A stretch of DNA of 64,000 nucleotides from NCBI GenBank assembly GCA_019400425.1, contig JAFREE010000001.1:670830-734829 (forward strand), in the 5' to 3' direction. The DNA comes from Hymenochaete sp. R1. Taxonomy: Eukaryota; Basidiomycota; Agaricomycetes; Hymenochaetales; Hymenochaetaceae. The translations under genes and the position numbers were made by a program. The first letter of the stretch is position 1, and the number at the start of each line of letters is the position of its first letter. The notes beneath the pieces were generated by a model. It did not search any database and was not told the DNA's origin. It saw nothing but the letters and a program-made list of their open reading frames with translations. This document shows positions 35,204-45,560 of the stretch, piece after piece.

Positions 35204-35391
35204 TAAAGAAACGGTATCTCAGCTTAGACCGAAGTATCTGGTAGAAAGCTGAGGTTCGACATATGAATGCCACCAGTCTGATATACAACGAACTGGTGGC
35301 TGACACGTGAGACGAAAGAAAAAGGAAATAGATAGTCCGTATCGAAACGAGTGAATGTTCGGAAGGAAACAAAACTGGAACATCCTCAACA
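35204..35391 (-). repeat. Element 1 upstream (5') LTR
   Basis: 188 bp. In element orientation it begins TGTTGAGGATG and ends CCGTTTCTTTA, and it appears identical to the copy at 30223-30410. It is flanked on the outside by the target-duplication copy 35392-35396. Confidence 0.95.
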
Positions 35392-35396
35392 GCCCT

Positions 35397-36057
35397 TACC
35401 TACTTGCATCTACCTAAATGAGTGTAAAGTCCTTTGACCATGCTTCTCAACCGTCTACTCAGCCTTAACTTCCTTCATGCAAATTTCCATCATCCGATAT
35501 AAGCACTCCCCTTGCTGGAAACTCACCATTTGTATCACCTTCGGTATCCTGCTCACGATTCTCCGTGCCTGAATGTGCATAAAATTCTGACCCGAGCTGG
35601 TTGATCTAGGTAAGAATGCCTTAAGATGAGTGAGTGGGTCGACTGCGGCGACCGACAGTGCGAGGAATGCTAGATGAGAGTTTGTCAACCTCATTGACGG
35701 AAAGATCAATGATAGCTACTCTGAGGGCAGAAGCGATTCACTTGCGAGATTCTTCGTGTAAGGCTGAGGCGTCACTTTCAATAATACTTTTGAAGCCGAA
35801 GGTCTTGCCACCAACGAGAGCGAGGGCGCAAAAGCTTGCGGACGCGACACTGGGAATAGTGAGTAGACCCTCTTTTTCCTTGTCTTTTTTGGTACAAAAA
35901 AATCCAAAGAGTCGGAGTACATGCCTGGGTACGGATGATAGGGGTAGGCTCAGCTCAACAGAAGTCTCGAGCATTTCTTATATCTGTGCGAAGGCCAAGT
36001 CTAAGGCTGTAGAGACCACCTACAACGATGGAGAATCGTTGTCGAGGAGGAGCATTC
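35397..36057. other. Region without a clear gene
   Basis: Next to the right target duplication of element 1. A minus-strand frame (35455-35709) has a reasonable composition (LTNSHLAFLALSVAAVDPL) but resembles no family known to me and is short. Nothing else is supported. Confidence 0.3.
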
Positions 36058-36480
36058 GTAGGTTGTGCTCGTGACGTTATATGTTGACGAAGGCCTGGGT
36101 GTGGTAATAGGGAGAGAACGTGTGAAGGTAAAAACATTTATGAAGGATATGAAATCGAAGTTTGAGTGTAAAGTGAAGATTCTCACCAAGAAATCCGGTA
36201 GTTCTGGGTCTGGTAATGGAGTGGAACGGCACGGAGGGTTGGATGAAAATATCAATACCTCACGAAGTTGGCAAACTAATGCAAGAATCCGGCTTAGTAG
36301 ATGCACATCCAGCAGGAATCCTGATGGCAAGCGATGCATTGAAGAACTTCGAGGCTGACGAAAGCTCCATCGACACAACGTTTTGGTATGCTAAAGTCAT
36401 TGGGAGTCTATTTTGGATGGACACTGTTGTGAGACCCGGCATCACCTTTGCAATAAACGTCCTTTCTAGATGTCACACAC
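36058..36480 (+). pseudogene. Copia reverse-transcriptase fragment
   Basis: A degraded plus-strand piece shows LYVDEGLGV (YVDD box region with D to E), KMKSKFECKVKIL-like charge pattern and, after a frame change, MEWNGTEGWMKISI and WYAKVIGSLFWMDTVVRPG followed by FAINVLSR. These align in order with element 2's WVDDGLG, MEWNPKEGWLKISV and GTVARPDIAFAVNVLSR, so it is an old relative of element 2. No LTR was seen. Confidence 0.8.
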
Positions 36481-36989
36481 TCGCAAACATCACATGTCAG
36501 GGCGCCCAAACGAATTCCACGGTATCTGAAGTCGCCCAGGAACTCGGCATCTACAATCGGTCAGAATGAGGTTCGAGCATTCCAAGCACTTTCTCTGATT
36601 CCGACTGTGTAAGAAAAAATATCTCACCGGGAAATAAACCACGGGATACGTCGTCATTCGTCCCGTTTCCTTCCTTCACAACCACATTGATTTGCGGTTG
36701 ATGTGCGAAAAAAAAAGTTCGACAAATAAGTCCATAACAACAGCTTCGGCCGCAGTCGGGATGTCTACAAAGTGCTCATATAAACCTTAAGCTAGCTTCA
36801 CAAGCCTAAGCCGTGAGTGTGCGAGCGTGAGCGTATGTGCTTGGGACATGTAGTTCACCAGAGTCGGTCAGTGCAGCAGGTTGAAGATCATACGCATAGA
36901 CAAGAGAAAACGTAGACCCGGAAACATGCAGTTCATTGAAGTCGGACGTGTGCTGTAAGTTCTGGGTTGTATTAATCATTCTCTGCTGT
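36481..36989. other. Region without a clear gene
   Basis: Half a kilobase between two opposed copia fragments. It is probably degraded element or flanking sequence; nothing specific was recognised. Confidence 0.3.
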
Positions 36990-37590
36990 AGTCATTGGTG
37001 GTGGTGATGAGAGATCTTAGATGATGAGCGGTTGGCGAGGTACGCAAAGTCACGTGCACGTTCCTTACAAGCGGGACGTGATTGTGACCGACAAGCTTAA
37101 AAAAGTACCCAGCGTCTTGCTGGTGACCTACAACTTGACCTGCCACCATCCTGAACTTGAGCTTGGAACGTTTCTCTAGCGGAACGACAGCGTGTACCCA
37201 GCAACCAAAGGGAAGAATGCGAGCAAGAGTACCAACACGTTCAAATATGGAGTGATGAAGAGAGACAGAAGGATTCGTCGATGTCGACGTCACAAGATTT
37301 CGAGTCTAAACAAGACACTGGGTTCCTTCCTCCCAGAACGAGCGAAACGAGCGAAGGAGTTTGGAGTCAAGAAGCAAGGTGCATATAGCATCCGTAATTG
37401 TGCGTAACAGGCGTTCGATGCGACCGTTTTGCTGATGCTCGTACAGAATCGTAATGCGATGAACAATACCTTGGCTCGCATCCCAGGTTCTCGTTTCGTT
37501 ATTGACAAACTCGGTCCCGTTGTTGGTCTGCAGTGCCTTGACACGCCGTCCTGATTGGGTGAGTATGAAGCTTACGATCTCCGACCAACA
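36990..37590 (-). pseudogene. Copia integrase fragment
   Basis: On the minus strand the sequence reads TQSGRRVKALQTNNGTEFVN and GIVHRITILYEHQQNGRIERL, matching the integrase core TDNGTE and NGxxERL motifs (first D changed to N). Further on it reads AVVPLEKRSKLKFRM and GQVVGHQQDAGYFFKL then VRNVHVT, matching element 2 around 54350-54510. Frames shift between blocks, so it is dead. It faces the reverse-transcriptase fragment on its left. Confidence 0.8.
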
Positions 37591-38991
37591 GTGAAGAACC
37601 AGCAGAAGTTGGTGAAGTCAAAACACACACACGAAGGCCAGAGAACGTTACAGAGCAGGATAACATAAGGTTTCATAGGACAACGCGATAACAGAACGGC
37701 AGCGACAGCGCAACGATGCAAAACAAATCGCGAAAACAGATGGGGGAACATGTAGAAAGGGCGCTTCGTGCGATGTGTCACGCACGAAAGCGTCGAACGC
37801 GCATATCTTTCAAACATCGACATTGGCAAAGCGAAGTCGCTCTGGGATCTGGAGCAAAGAAGGTTAGGACCGACTAGAGGAAGAAGACAGGAGAAGAACG
37901 TACGTGTTTACCCTTTGAGCTCGGCGAATCTTCTACTTTATTTCTTCTGCCTAGAACGGAAGCTCTGGGCGACGACCGACCCGACTGGTCGTCGGGGCAA
38001 AACTGGTACCCCTGGTTTTTCCCATCGGTTTGTTGACCGGTGGTGCGTGGAGTGTCTCGCTGAATTAGGGAGGATGTTTGCGCATCTCCTAAATGAACTG
38101 GTGCATGTACCAGGGAATGACCTTGTGTGACCTGTCGATTGGTAGCGGGTCAAATGCTGGATGCGAGGATATGGTGGACTGGACTGCGCGTACTGGACTG
38201 CGATATGGGCCGTGGAGTGTTCGGCGGTGAAGCTGCGGGGGAGGGCGTTCCATAGGCAATGACGAGCTTATCTGGGTTGGTGAGTGGATGCTCTTGAAAC
38301 GGAACTCTTGGGGGCTAGTGGTACGCCTGTAAGACCGAGAGTGTATCTATGCTGCTCATGAGCACCATGATTCGTCGTATGGACTAATGGGTCCTTATGA
38401 CGATAAAAGTGCAGGTCTTCGACACCAACATAGTCACACGGCTCCCGTGTCACGCTTCAACTCGTTGAACTTTTTATTTTATTTCCTCCGGCTCTCTCTC
38501 CTCCCAGCTTCCTCGCCATCATCGCCGTCGTCCTCGACGCGCTTTGTTTTTGACTCCTTTCTACTTCGCTACGCTCGAGCGCATAGCTGTAAGCACGCCG
38601 GCCAGCGGTTTCAACGCGTGTTTCATTGTGTCATGAATCCTCCTGACTTGACTCTCTTGACTCCTTTAATCAATTGCTGACCTCCCCTTCCCTCCTGCTC
38701 CCGCTTTTCTTTTTTTTCCTCCCCCAGACGTAGACGACGACATTGACGTCCCTCCACAGTGGGCTTCTTCAGCTCGTCCGTCGCTCTCGTTGTCGGCAGC
38801 GCCAAAGGGACCCCAAGACGCGCGCGTCTGGCTTCCCCGTCGCGTCGCCCGCCTCCGTCCAAATCGATAGAACGCATCGTTACCAACTCAAGATTTTCGG
38901 TAATTCTTCCGCATCTTCCACATCAGCTCGCACGCGCTCGCTCTATTCATCCAAATCGCTCTCACTCTCGCGTTCGCAATCGAATATCGCC
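37591..38991. other. Region without a clear gene
   Basis: 1.4 kb between the integrase fragment and the RhoGEF pseudogene. It is pyrimidine-rich around 38460-38730, as in a fungal promoter or 5' UTR. No coding frame with family resemblance was found. Confidence 0.3.
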
Positions 38992-41900
38992 ATGTCGTCT
39001 TCTCAGAGACCGCAGCCAATTCAGACAGACGGGGGTCTCCCTTCCGGCTCAAAATCGCCCTCCACGACGCGTCCAGGCTCGGAAGGAGACGGCCTCTTCG
39101 AGTCCTCCGCGTCCCCTCCACTCCCAACGAAGATAGATCCATCCAACTTTCCAGATCCGTATCCGCACGGCTTGTCTATGCAGTACCATCATTCCATCTC
39201 CACAACACCAGCACTCTCCTCCGCAGGCTCCTCATCTGCTTCCACCCGTTCCTCTGCTTACACAAACCCCGGGAGCACCATCTCCGGAAGTGGCTTCTCC
39301 AGCGGCTTTAGTCACGTACGTGTCGCGTCTGGGGAAGACTTCGATGGACATAATGTTACTGGCGTGGGTCCGGTGGTGGGAAGGTTGAGTCTAGGAGCAA
39401 GCGCGTATTCCGCAGCGAATATTAACAACAACGGTTGCCTCCCACCGGGCGCAGGCTTCGGCCCCGACCCCGTCTCTGAAATGCTCGCGCGAGCCTCGAC
39501 GGGTTCGTCCTTGTCCTCAGGCTCGAACTCACGGAGGTCTCACGGGATCACTTACACCCCATCCGGACTCGCGTCTGTCGCCGCCACCAATACGACCACC
39601 ACGAACCACAACAACACAGCACCTGCACGCGTCAGGCAGGCTCATCACCCGCGCGTGTCACATGCCCCGTCCCAATCTCAGCTTGATGATTTCGGAGCGC
39701 TCCCGGCGACACAGCTGGAAAGGCCGGGTCGTCCGTTGCGATCCCAACCCAGCTACGACACGTCTTGGCAGCGCGAACATGATGATTTCGGGACTAATGA
39801 GGACGAATATGATTTTGGGCAAGAGGAAGAGGGGGAGAGGGATGAAGTACCGGGGTCGGCCATCTCGGTTGTTGAGGAAGGGCGAGGACTCATCGTCCAC
39901 GGAGAAGGCGCTTCGGTGCATTCGATGCATATACAATCAGGTCAGAAAATTATTCCTCTATTTTCGTCTCTGTGGTTCCTTGATTCAATACAAAATTATT
40001 GGTACTGATGCTCTATGCTGTTGTTTCAGGTGTGACATCTCCTAGTCGGCGGTTCTAGTACGCCCAATTCAGTGCCGTCCTTCCTAACGGCGACGATCCC
40101 ACACATCAGCACATCGTTATTGACATTGGACATATCTGCGAACTTTTTGGCTTCCTTGTCACCGGCATTAGCGGCGTGTGTGTGCTTAGAGGAGCTCAAT
40201 ATCTCCGCAAATCCACTCCGGGCCCTCCCCGGATTTTTAGTGCAGTTAACCTCGCTGCAGGTGTTCCAAGCAAACTCGACCATCCCCGCACCCCTTTCGG
40301 CATTAGACAAATTGCATACGATGAGTATTCAACGCACGCATTACCTGGCTGTGCACAGTGCCATGTTTGGATCTCTCCTCATTGATGGTGGCATTCCATT
40401 TCAAGGACCTTGGAAGGTCGAGCCCCTTTTAGCTAAGACGCCGATGACGCCTGCTTACCCCCCTTCGACACCGACGCCATCACAGCTCTCGGCTACCTAC
40501 CTGCAGTTCCACGTCAAACACAACTGCCGCAGACAACACGGACAACTCTGATGCGGAGGAATTAACGGGCCAGGACGAACCGTTGGCGTCCATCTCCAGC
40601 ATTGCTCTTAACGGTCCATCCTCTCACTCCACTTCCCTTCTTGCACCTTCTCCTCTTCCGAGCACCAGTACAACAACGACTTCGATCCCAACCCGGAGGA
40701 CGACACCATCACACCTACGCGCACGCGTCTGCTTGGTCGTTCCGTCACAGCATCCTCTGGGAACCCCGCGTTCTCGCCACCACATTCACATTCACTTCCG
40801 TCGTCGCGCAGTCGCACGACGCTCAACCTCAGTTACTTTGAGCGCCAGCGTGGCTCTCGCTCAAAGAATGCAAACGAGGACTTTGCCGCCACACCTCTTT
40901 CACCTCCGCCTGTGGCGGCAACTATACCTAAACGCGTACAGCCTCAACGACCCTGCCGTTCCCAGAACGCTGAACGCGAAGCTTGACGGAACAACACCAG
41001 ATGCTTAGAAATAAACAGGCTTACAGGAGAACATGTTGGATTGAGGGGCATGCATACATCCATCGAACACGGGCGTGCACAATCAAGTAGCGCAGACTCC
41101 ATGCTTTCACCGCCTGATTTTCCGTTGCGTCCAAGACTACCGCACTATTCGACAACTTCGAGCTCGTCGCCAAGCGTTGCCGAATTGCCGGACGTGTAAC
41201 GGAGGTTTGCGAGCGTGAATGAGCACTCTCGATCTGCATCGAGGACATCGATGCGACCCCTCGCTCAAGCTCTTTGGTTCAGAGTAGGGACTGAGGAAGG
41301 TATAGATAGGGATGCCGATGGAGACATGGACAGCCCACCGAGACAGTCGAGTCGCGCGCCGGTCAAATTCTCGCGAACGACAAGGTGGCAAGAAATCAAA
41401 GGAGAGATGCAGTAGGAAGCCGATGGGGAAGCATCGAGTTCGCGACTGGCTCAAGCGCCAGTACCGCCAGCATCGCAGCCGTTCATGACGCAGTCACTCA
41501 GAAGTGCCACATTCTCAGACACCCGGCCCCCACTGCTTTTTTTAACACGTCCTGATTCTCTCATGCGGCTTCTCTGCAGTAAATCCATCCCAGTTCAGTG
41601 AGGGACTATCTTCTGCTTCTCAGAATATGACCTCTTGCCAAATAGGGTCAACGGCCTCAACTTCGACACTACCCAATTCAACTCCATTTCAAATTCATCC
41701 GTCTACTGATTTGCTCAAAGTAAGTGCATCAGCTGCTGGTACCCCTACAACACCCTCTTAATGCCGCCTTCTTCAACGAAGTCGAAGGCGCCGACGCGTC
41801 GAAATTTCCTTCCCACTGACGGACCTCCCTCACGCAACATCTCCATCCCAAACTCGAGTGCGTTCCTCAATAGTCTTTTCGCAACGCCCGCAACGAACGG

Positions 41901-42420
41901 TGGCGGCGAACAGGACGATACGGCCGCTTTGCCTGATTCTAGTCCCGTCACGGAAAGCCCGCTCGAAATCCAACGCTAAGAGGATGAACGCAACAGGGAA
42001 CCGAACGCGTGAGTATAACGCTCGGTGATGGCGACCTGAAGGATATGAACGACCTCAATTTAAGCCAGGGCAGTGTAAGCATGTTTGGTGGCTCGAACGC
42101 GGGTTCCGCGGGCTCGATGCCCTCGGGGCCTGCGCCACTGACGGATAGATCGAGAAGGCTAATTTTCATGGACGGACAACGGATGTCCTCTGAAACGTCG
42201 CTTGATACCACCGACTCGGCTCCGTCGGCGCCTACGAGTGCTTCTAGCCACTTGCGTTCGCTGGATCTGTTGAGTGGGGACAGGACCACTTCGACGAACA
42301 CGATGAGTATTGCGACGGCGGATATTTCGGGTTCCGGCGAGGAGAGGAAAGCCAAAGATGATCGTGGCAAGCGCATCATGATCGTTCGGGAGATTGTTGA
42401 GTTCGTTTTAGATTGCCTTT
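38992..42420 (+). pseudogene. LRR/RhoGEF protein pseudogene, truncated before the DH domain
   Basis: The opening frame (ATG 38992-38994, MSSSQRPQPIQTDGG) is long and intact to about 39940: Ser-rich, with PDPYPHGLSMQYHHS. After an intron come leucine-rich repeats (LLTLDISANFLASL, CLEELNISANPLRALPGFL, LTSLQVFQANST, then GNPFQGPW-like IPFQGPWKVEPLL). Then the frame shifts repeatedly: DNTDNSDAEEL in one frame, DPNPEDDTITPTRTRLL in another, with stops at 40985-41700. A further block (42009-42400) is again open and ends DRGKRIMIVREIVE, the conserved lead-in to a RhoGEF DH domain. The DH and PH domains do not follow; copia sequence begins at about 42460. I infer a former Rho-GTPase exchange factor of the basidiomycete LRR-DH-PH type. 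Confidence 0.6.
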
Positions 42421-42460
42421 GAGACTTCTTGTTCTGAACTTGCGCTCATTCTGGGCGTAG

Positions 42461-42690
42461 ATGGTGTATGAAAGGTTTGCTCCCATCCTCGTCGACTCGA
42501 ACCACCTCCGCCTTTGTCACAGACAGTGTCGAACCCGCTGTGCATTCAGATTGGATGATGATCTACATATCATACTGGTCATTCATGTGGAAGATTATAC
42601 CGTTGCCGCGACGACCCAGACACCAGTCCAGACCTTCCTCGCTGACATTTCTTCGCATGTAGAAATCACCAACCCGGGCCCTCTTCACTA
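42461..42690 (+). pseudogene. Copia-like reverse-transcriptase remnant
   Basis: The frame reads DLHIILVIHVEDYTVAATT, which corresponds to the strand-turn-strand carrying the YVDD box of copia reverse transcriptase (here HVED). It continues QTFLADISSHVEITNPGPL, as expected downstream. It is too short and altered to be active. It sits exactly where the RhoGEF pseudogene loses its DH domain. Confidence 0.65.
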
Positions 42691-43177
42691 GTCTCTAGGA
42701 ATCTAAGTACGACGAAATAGCGAAATTTAGACTCTGGGTTGGCTTAGACCTCCTGCATTGAGGCCATCCTCGAGAGGTATGCTCAAGAAGGCGCAAAGTC
42801 CTCCTTTATTCCCATGGATTCGACTGGTACTCCTTGCTTGACAGATCATACATTTGGGTCTAGTAGACCGGAGCGTAAGTCTTGAGCACATTTCTTAAGT
42901 CGTAGTATAATACAAAAAGCCGTGTTTCTATACAAGGTAGTCATAGCCTGTGTGTGGGCCTGGGTAGAAATCGATACTCACCATATGCATGATACACAGC
43001 AGCCAAAACTAAAAACACATTGGAGGTCACAAAATGAATCAAATTGAATCATCAATCTTCGGGCAAAAAGTAATACATTTTGCACTCCACTTTGAGTAAT
43101 TCTTATCAATGTAAATGACAAAGAAACGTGTTTCATTATTATCAGCACACTATTTAAATACATGATATTGAATCAAA

Positions 43178-43578
43178 AAGATGCCAGAATTGCAGAAGAA
43201 CAAGAAACCTCCATGAGCCTTTTTGACATTGTTGATCAACTCCGGAATCAACGTCTTTCTGATTCCAGCACCTCCGAACTAACAAATTTTCCACCATGAT
43301 CGCAAGGCGCGAGGAGATCAGCGACTTAAAGGCCTGTCTCGAGAATGTCGGCGGGTGTAGATTGCTCAACGAAAGCGCGGTGATTGGGGGATGGGTAAGG
43401 CATAAACGGGCGAGAGCATGACACCCACAATCAGGCCATGCTAACCTGTAAGTTTGCCAATGACGTTCATGATACGGTCGAGACTGTCTTTGCCAACAAG
43501 GATCCGGATGGGCGCGCCAGTGTCGATGGCCTTCTGCCTGTGGACGAGACTCATATCACCCATCGTACCGTCCTGTAA
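43178..43578 (-). pseudogene. ATP2: ATP synthase F1 beta (ATP2) pseudogene fragment A
   Basis: On the minus strand the sequence reads RQKAIDTGAPIRILVGKDSL then IMNVIGKL, then SNLHPPTFSRQ and, in shifted frames, LETG..VADLLAP and [17 protein letters not shown] text. These correspond in order to the beta subunit's IDTGAPI...VGxxTLGRIMNVIGEP, SIHAAPPxFxxQ, LETGIKVVDLLAPYARGGK and AHGGFSVFCG. Stops, frameshifts and loss of the Walker A loop show it is dead. No mitochondrial presequence or C-terminal half is present. Confidence 0.78.
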
Positions 43579-43599
43579 TGGTTACGATGGCGGACACAG

Positions 43600-45290
43600 T
43601 CCGGAGATCGTCCGTCCAAAGGGTGGAGTATGAGGAGGGGGGCAAATCCCATCCATATATGGTAATACATAAGCGCCTCAACGGTTGATCATGACCCGGG
43701 TCCATATCTGAGAGGCTCACTCAGCAATATTAACTTTTGCGTCCTCCTCTCTCTCCTACCCTTCGTGCTGAGAAATCATGTCTCACCACCGTTTTTAGTT
43801 CTCACATCCTTTTCGTATGTCTGATTATCCTCGCCGTTTCTCACGCATTAATTGTTCTCCGCTACATGAAATCGCTCGAAGACTATTCGGCCATCACCTG
43901 CTATTCGACCATCCATCGACCACGCTTCTGTCGGCCACTTCCTTGGTCACGGTAACGGATTCCTTCTTGGCGAGTTTCCGTGCTCCCTCTTTTTTCTCAC
44001 ATATTCTCTCTTTATATATGGAGGAGTGCGCGCTCACTTCATAGATGTCGATGCTCGCGCCAACACGTCAGCCGTTGGCTGAAGATGCAGCTGCATTACC
44101 GAAGAAGATGCAGTCGTAGAGGTCGGCGACCTTTGCGTCAGCGCTTATTCCTATCCCGTACGTTAGCGAAGAAACGGAGACGGGGTTCGAGAGAATGCAT
44201 TCTGCTTCGGCGGTCTCGGGTCGATCACAAGGAGGGAGGGTGTTGAGACGAAGGGGAGGAGAACGATGGGAGAGTCGGCGACTCTTTCAACAGAGACGGC
44301 ATCCGTCGACGATGAAGGAAGGCTTGTGGGTCCATAAGCCAACAGGAAGTAAGTCATCCGCAATGTCCATAGGACCGACAGCTACAGTCGACCCATCCTA
44401 TACTCGTGGTCCTCGAACACAGCTTTTGACTTACTGAATAATTGTTTTTTTTTCGACTTATCCATTCAGGTCGCACTTTCTCTCGTTCAAAGAGCCACAC
44501 GGGCACCAGCACCACGACCAGCTCCAGGTCTTCCCTGTCGACCACGAGCTCGTTTATCACTCGAGCGCAAGCCCGAGCTCATGTGCAGGAGAGCATAGTC
44601 TTCATCGCTTCGAAGGAAAGCGCCAAACGCGTCAAAGGCTGTCGATACTTCCTAACGAGAGACGCGCAGCGGGAGAGTAACGCGTGGTCGGGAGCGGATC
44701 ATGAGCAGCTCGGAGGTCGAAGAGGCTGACGGAGGATGTCCCCAGTTTAATTACGTGAATGCTGGGGGACGAGGAAAGGCGGGAAGGAGGCGGCGGTAGC
44801 GGTTTGCTAGTGTACGTGCGCTTGTTTCTTTCCAGCTCTGTACACGCTCTGCTCGCAAATTTTAGAAAGTCATTGTCCCGCTTTGCAACTTGACGTGTAT
44901 CGGAACTGACAAAATGGCAAAGCAGCGCCCACCATAACACGTTCCTGACAGCTTTCACGTTATTCGCCTCCTTGTGCCTCACTCGTACATTCTACATCGC
45001 TCTCGACTTATCAACGCATAGTCAAAATACGCAGAATGTAAAAAGGCTAATGAGGTGAGTTTGGATTTCATTCACTACTCTACAAGAATACTCATTGGTT
45101 ATATACGTTAGGGCAAGACTGGCGATAACGTTGCGGAACTCAAGAAGAATCTGGCCGAGGTCTTCCAGTCAGTGCGCGCTCATATTACGTCGTCCATCCT
45201 TCGAGTTCAACACAGCTGTTTTTTCATCAGTTACAACGCCACTAGTACGTTCTACCAGACTTGTTTTGGAACAATAATGCTCAATATGCG
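43600..45290. other. Degenerate region without a recognised gene
   Basis: Open frames exist around 44160-44440 and 44450-44730 (Ser-rich) and at 45100-45180 (DNVAELKKNLAEVFQS), but none resembles a family I can name and they do not join cleanly. It may be further debris of the RhoGEF copy or other pseudogenes. Confidence 0.3.
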
Positions 45291-45299
45291 CTATGCTAT

Positions 45300-45560
45300 C
45301 CAGTGTCTCTTCCTTACAAGCAGAATGTCTCGTTTTGCAAGCCTCCATCTTTTCTCCTGCAGGGGCTCTTTGACATTCACTTACTTTCTCCTACAGGGAC
45401 ATGCCTCCTCCGGGAGGTTTTGAAACCATCCGCTATGAACGCAATCTTCCCTTCCGTGGCCCTTCCAGTCTCGTCATCCTCGCAGAAGTCTTCGGCATAT
45501 CTGCTTTCGACTCCTATAGTTGGGGTCAAGGATACCTTGAACGGAGATAAGCCAATACAG
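45300..45560 (+). pseudogene. NDUFA13/GRIM-19 (complex I subunit) pseudogene fragment
   Basis: A short block reads SLPYKQ, then an intron-like gap ending tcctacag, then DMPPPGGFETIRYERNLPFRG and LVILAEVFGISAFDSYSWGQ and YLERR before a stop. This matches the start of NDUFA13, an accessory complex I subunit (PYKQDMPPPGG..., one membrane helix). The donor after PYKQ has lost its GT and the frame ends right after LERR, where the family continues ELKRE. It looks like a genomic, intron-bearing copy that has decayed. Confidence 0.6.

Larger units (their letters stand above)
30223..35391 (-). mobile_element. Ty1/copia LTR retrotransposon, element 1 (nearly intact)
   Basis: A 5169 bp element transcribed on the minus strand. 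It has two 188-bp LTRs (35204-35391 upstream, 30223-30410 downstream) that appear identical by eye, and a perfect 5-bp target duplication GCCCT at 30218-30222 and 35392-35396. The order gag, protease, integrase, reverse transcriptase, RNase H places it in Ty1/copia. A primer-binding site touches the upstream LTR and a purine tract touches the downstream LTR. The coding region is split into two frames by a single-base lesion near 33045-33052. Identical LTRs imply recent insertion. Confidence 0.95.
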
